Positions 6,249 through 6,732 of a stretch of 6,732 bases of DNA are shown here, one piece after another. A model generated the notes under the pieces. That model worked only from the letters and a program-made list of their open reading frames with translations. It was not told the DNA's origin and did not search any database. A program made the translations under genes and the position numbers. The DNA lies in NCBI GenBank assembly GCA_015523055.1, contig WALD01000087.1, positions 1 to 6,732 of the forward strand, read 5' to 3'. The stretch's first letter is position 1, and the number at the start of each line of letters is the position of its first letter. Origin of the DNA: Candidatus Altarchaeota archaeon (GTDB taxonomy: Archaea > Altiarchaeota > Altiarchaeia > IMC4 > QMZM01).

Positions 6249-6732
6249 TTATTTACCTTTTGAATTAATACTAATGGAATTTATAAGAGCGCCGAGTAAA
6301 AGGAGAATCGCTGTGATGTAAACCCATGTGAGGAGGACAATTATTCCTCCTATAGAGCCGTAGATTACACTATACCTCCCAAAACTCATTACATATAGTC
6401 TGAAGACATAGGTTGCGAGAATCCATATAAAGGAAAAAAATGCCGCACCCGGCAAAAGCCTGTGCAGGGGCAGATTTGTGTTTGGCACGAACCTGTTTAG
6501 AAGCAGTATGTTCATGGTTACAAGGACGAACGTTCCAACCACCTGAAGCATCTCCGACAGTAAGGCATTTCTGCCCATCCATTTAAGAATCGCATCCCCA
6601 ATAAAAATAAGTATTGTTGAGGATATAAAGAGAAAAACAGCGACAATAAGGAGAAGCATTGAGAATATCTTCCTCCTGAGAAATGACCTGCTCTCCTTAA
6701 CCTCGTAAATCCTGTCGAATGCCTTTATCAAC
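6249..6732 (-). CDS. YihY/BrkB-family membrane protein, C-terminal part (5' end outside window)
   Basis: Only the last 160 or so residues are present. The frame stays open to the edge, and the first full codon in the window is TTG read as an internal Leu (LIKAFDRIYEVKESR), so the true start lies beyond 6732. This matches the second half of the family, which is usually about 270-330 aa. Four hydrophobic segments are visible, at about residues 22-46, 59-81, 92-115 and 120-150. The last holds the typical YGSIGGIIVLLTWVYITAILLLLGALIN signature region (positions near 6281-6364). The family was once misnamed as ribonuclease BN; it is a polytopic inner-membrane protein whose transport or envelope role is not well defined. 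The gene ends 45 bases before acsA on the same strand, but the T-rich tract between them suggests acsA may have its own promoter. Confidence 0.85.
   Translation of the reverse strand, partial: LIKAFDRIYEVKESRSFLRRKIFSMLLLIVAVFLFISSTILIFIGDAILKWMGRNALLSEMLQVVGTFVLVTMNILLLNRFVPNTNLPLHRLLPGAAFFSFIWILATYVFRLYVMSFGRYSVIYGSIGGIIVLLTWVYITAILLLLGALINSISINSKGK

Noticed and set aside
6729..6731. TTG at the right edge as the start of the YihY-family protein.
   Set aside because: The family has about twice this length and the residues around it (LIKAFDRIYEV) look internal, so the gene is cut by the window edge rather than naturally short.

Overview
The window looks like chromosomal DNA from an archaeon, most likely a euryarchaeal-type lineage with tetrahydromethanopterin (H4MPT) C1 metabolism. 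The evidence is a methenyl-H4MPT cyclohydrolase (Mch) homologue, heavy use of AGA/AGG arginine codons, AT-rich intergenic DNA with archaeal-type TATA boxes, and several genes without a Shine-Dalgarno site whose start lies about 26-37 bases from a TATA-like box. A methylotrophic or planctomycete-like bacterium with H4MPT enzymes cannot be strictly excluded, and I cannot name a genus. I see no rRNA, tRNA, CRISPR array, transposase or phage gene.

Layout: 1-127 is a gene-free AT-rich stretch with a perfect 16-bp tandem duplication and a strong TATA-like element. 128-2247, minus strand, is a two-gene operon, nadA (quinolinate synthase) followed by a NifS/IscS-type cysteine desulfurase, joined by a 4-base ATGA overlap. 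2248-2530 is the divergent control region, with TATA-like boxes facing both ways and a small dyad. 2531-4446, plus strand, is a second two-gene operon, a divergent Mch homologue followed by a radical SAM protein of the YhcC/TIGR01212 type, also joined by ATGA. That operon converges, with a 20-base gap, on a minus-strand acetyl-CoA synthetase (4467-6203) of the short Bacillus AcsA type. Upstream of acsA on the same strand is the C-terminal half of a YihY/BrkB-family membrane protein that runs off the right edge.

How the genes fit together: NadA needs a [4Fe-4S] cluster, so a co-translated cysteine desulfurase is a natural sulfur supplier for NAD synthesis. AcsA makes acetyl-CoA from acetate. 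Mch would belong to an H4MPT-linked one-carbon route, which in archaea commonly meets acetyl-CoA at the CODH/acetyl-CoA synthase. The least explained unit is the mch-radical SAM pair. The Mch homologue is short and has lost several normally conserved motifs while keeping the proposed catalytic Arg/Glu pair, and its translationally coupled partner belongs to a radical SAM family of unknown function. That pair is the best candidate here for undescribed biology; everything else is ordinary housekeeping metabolism.
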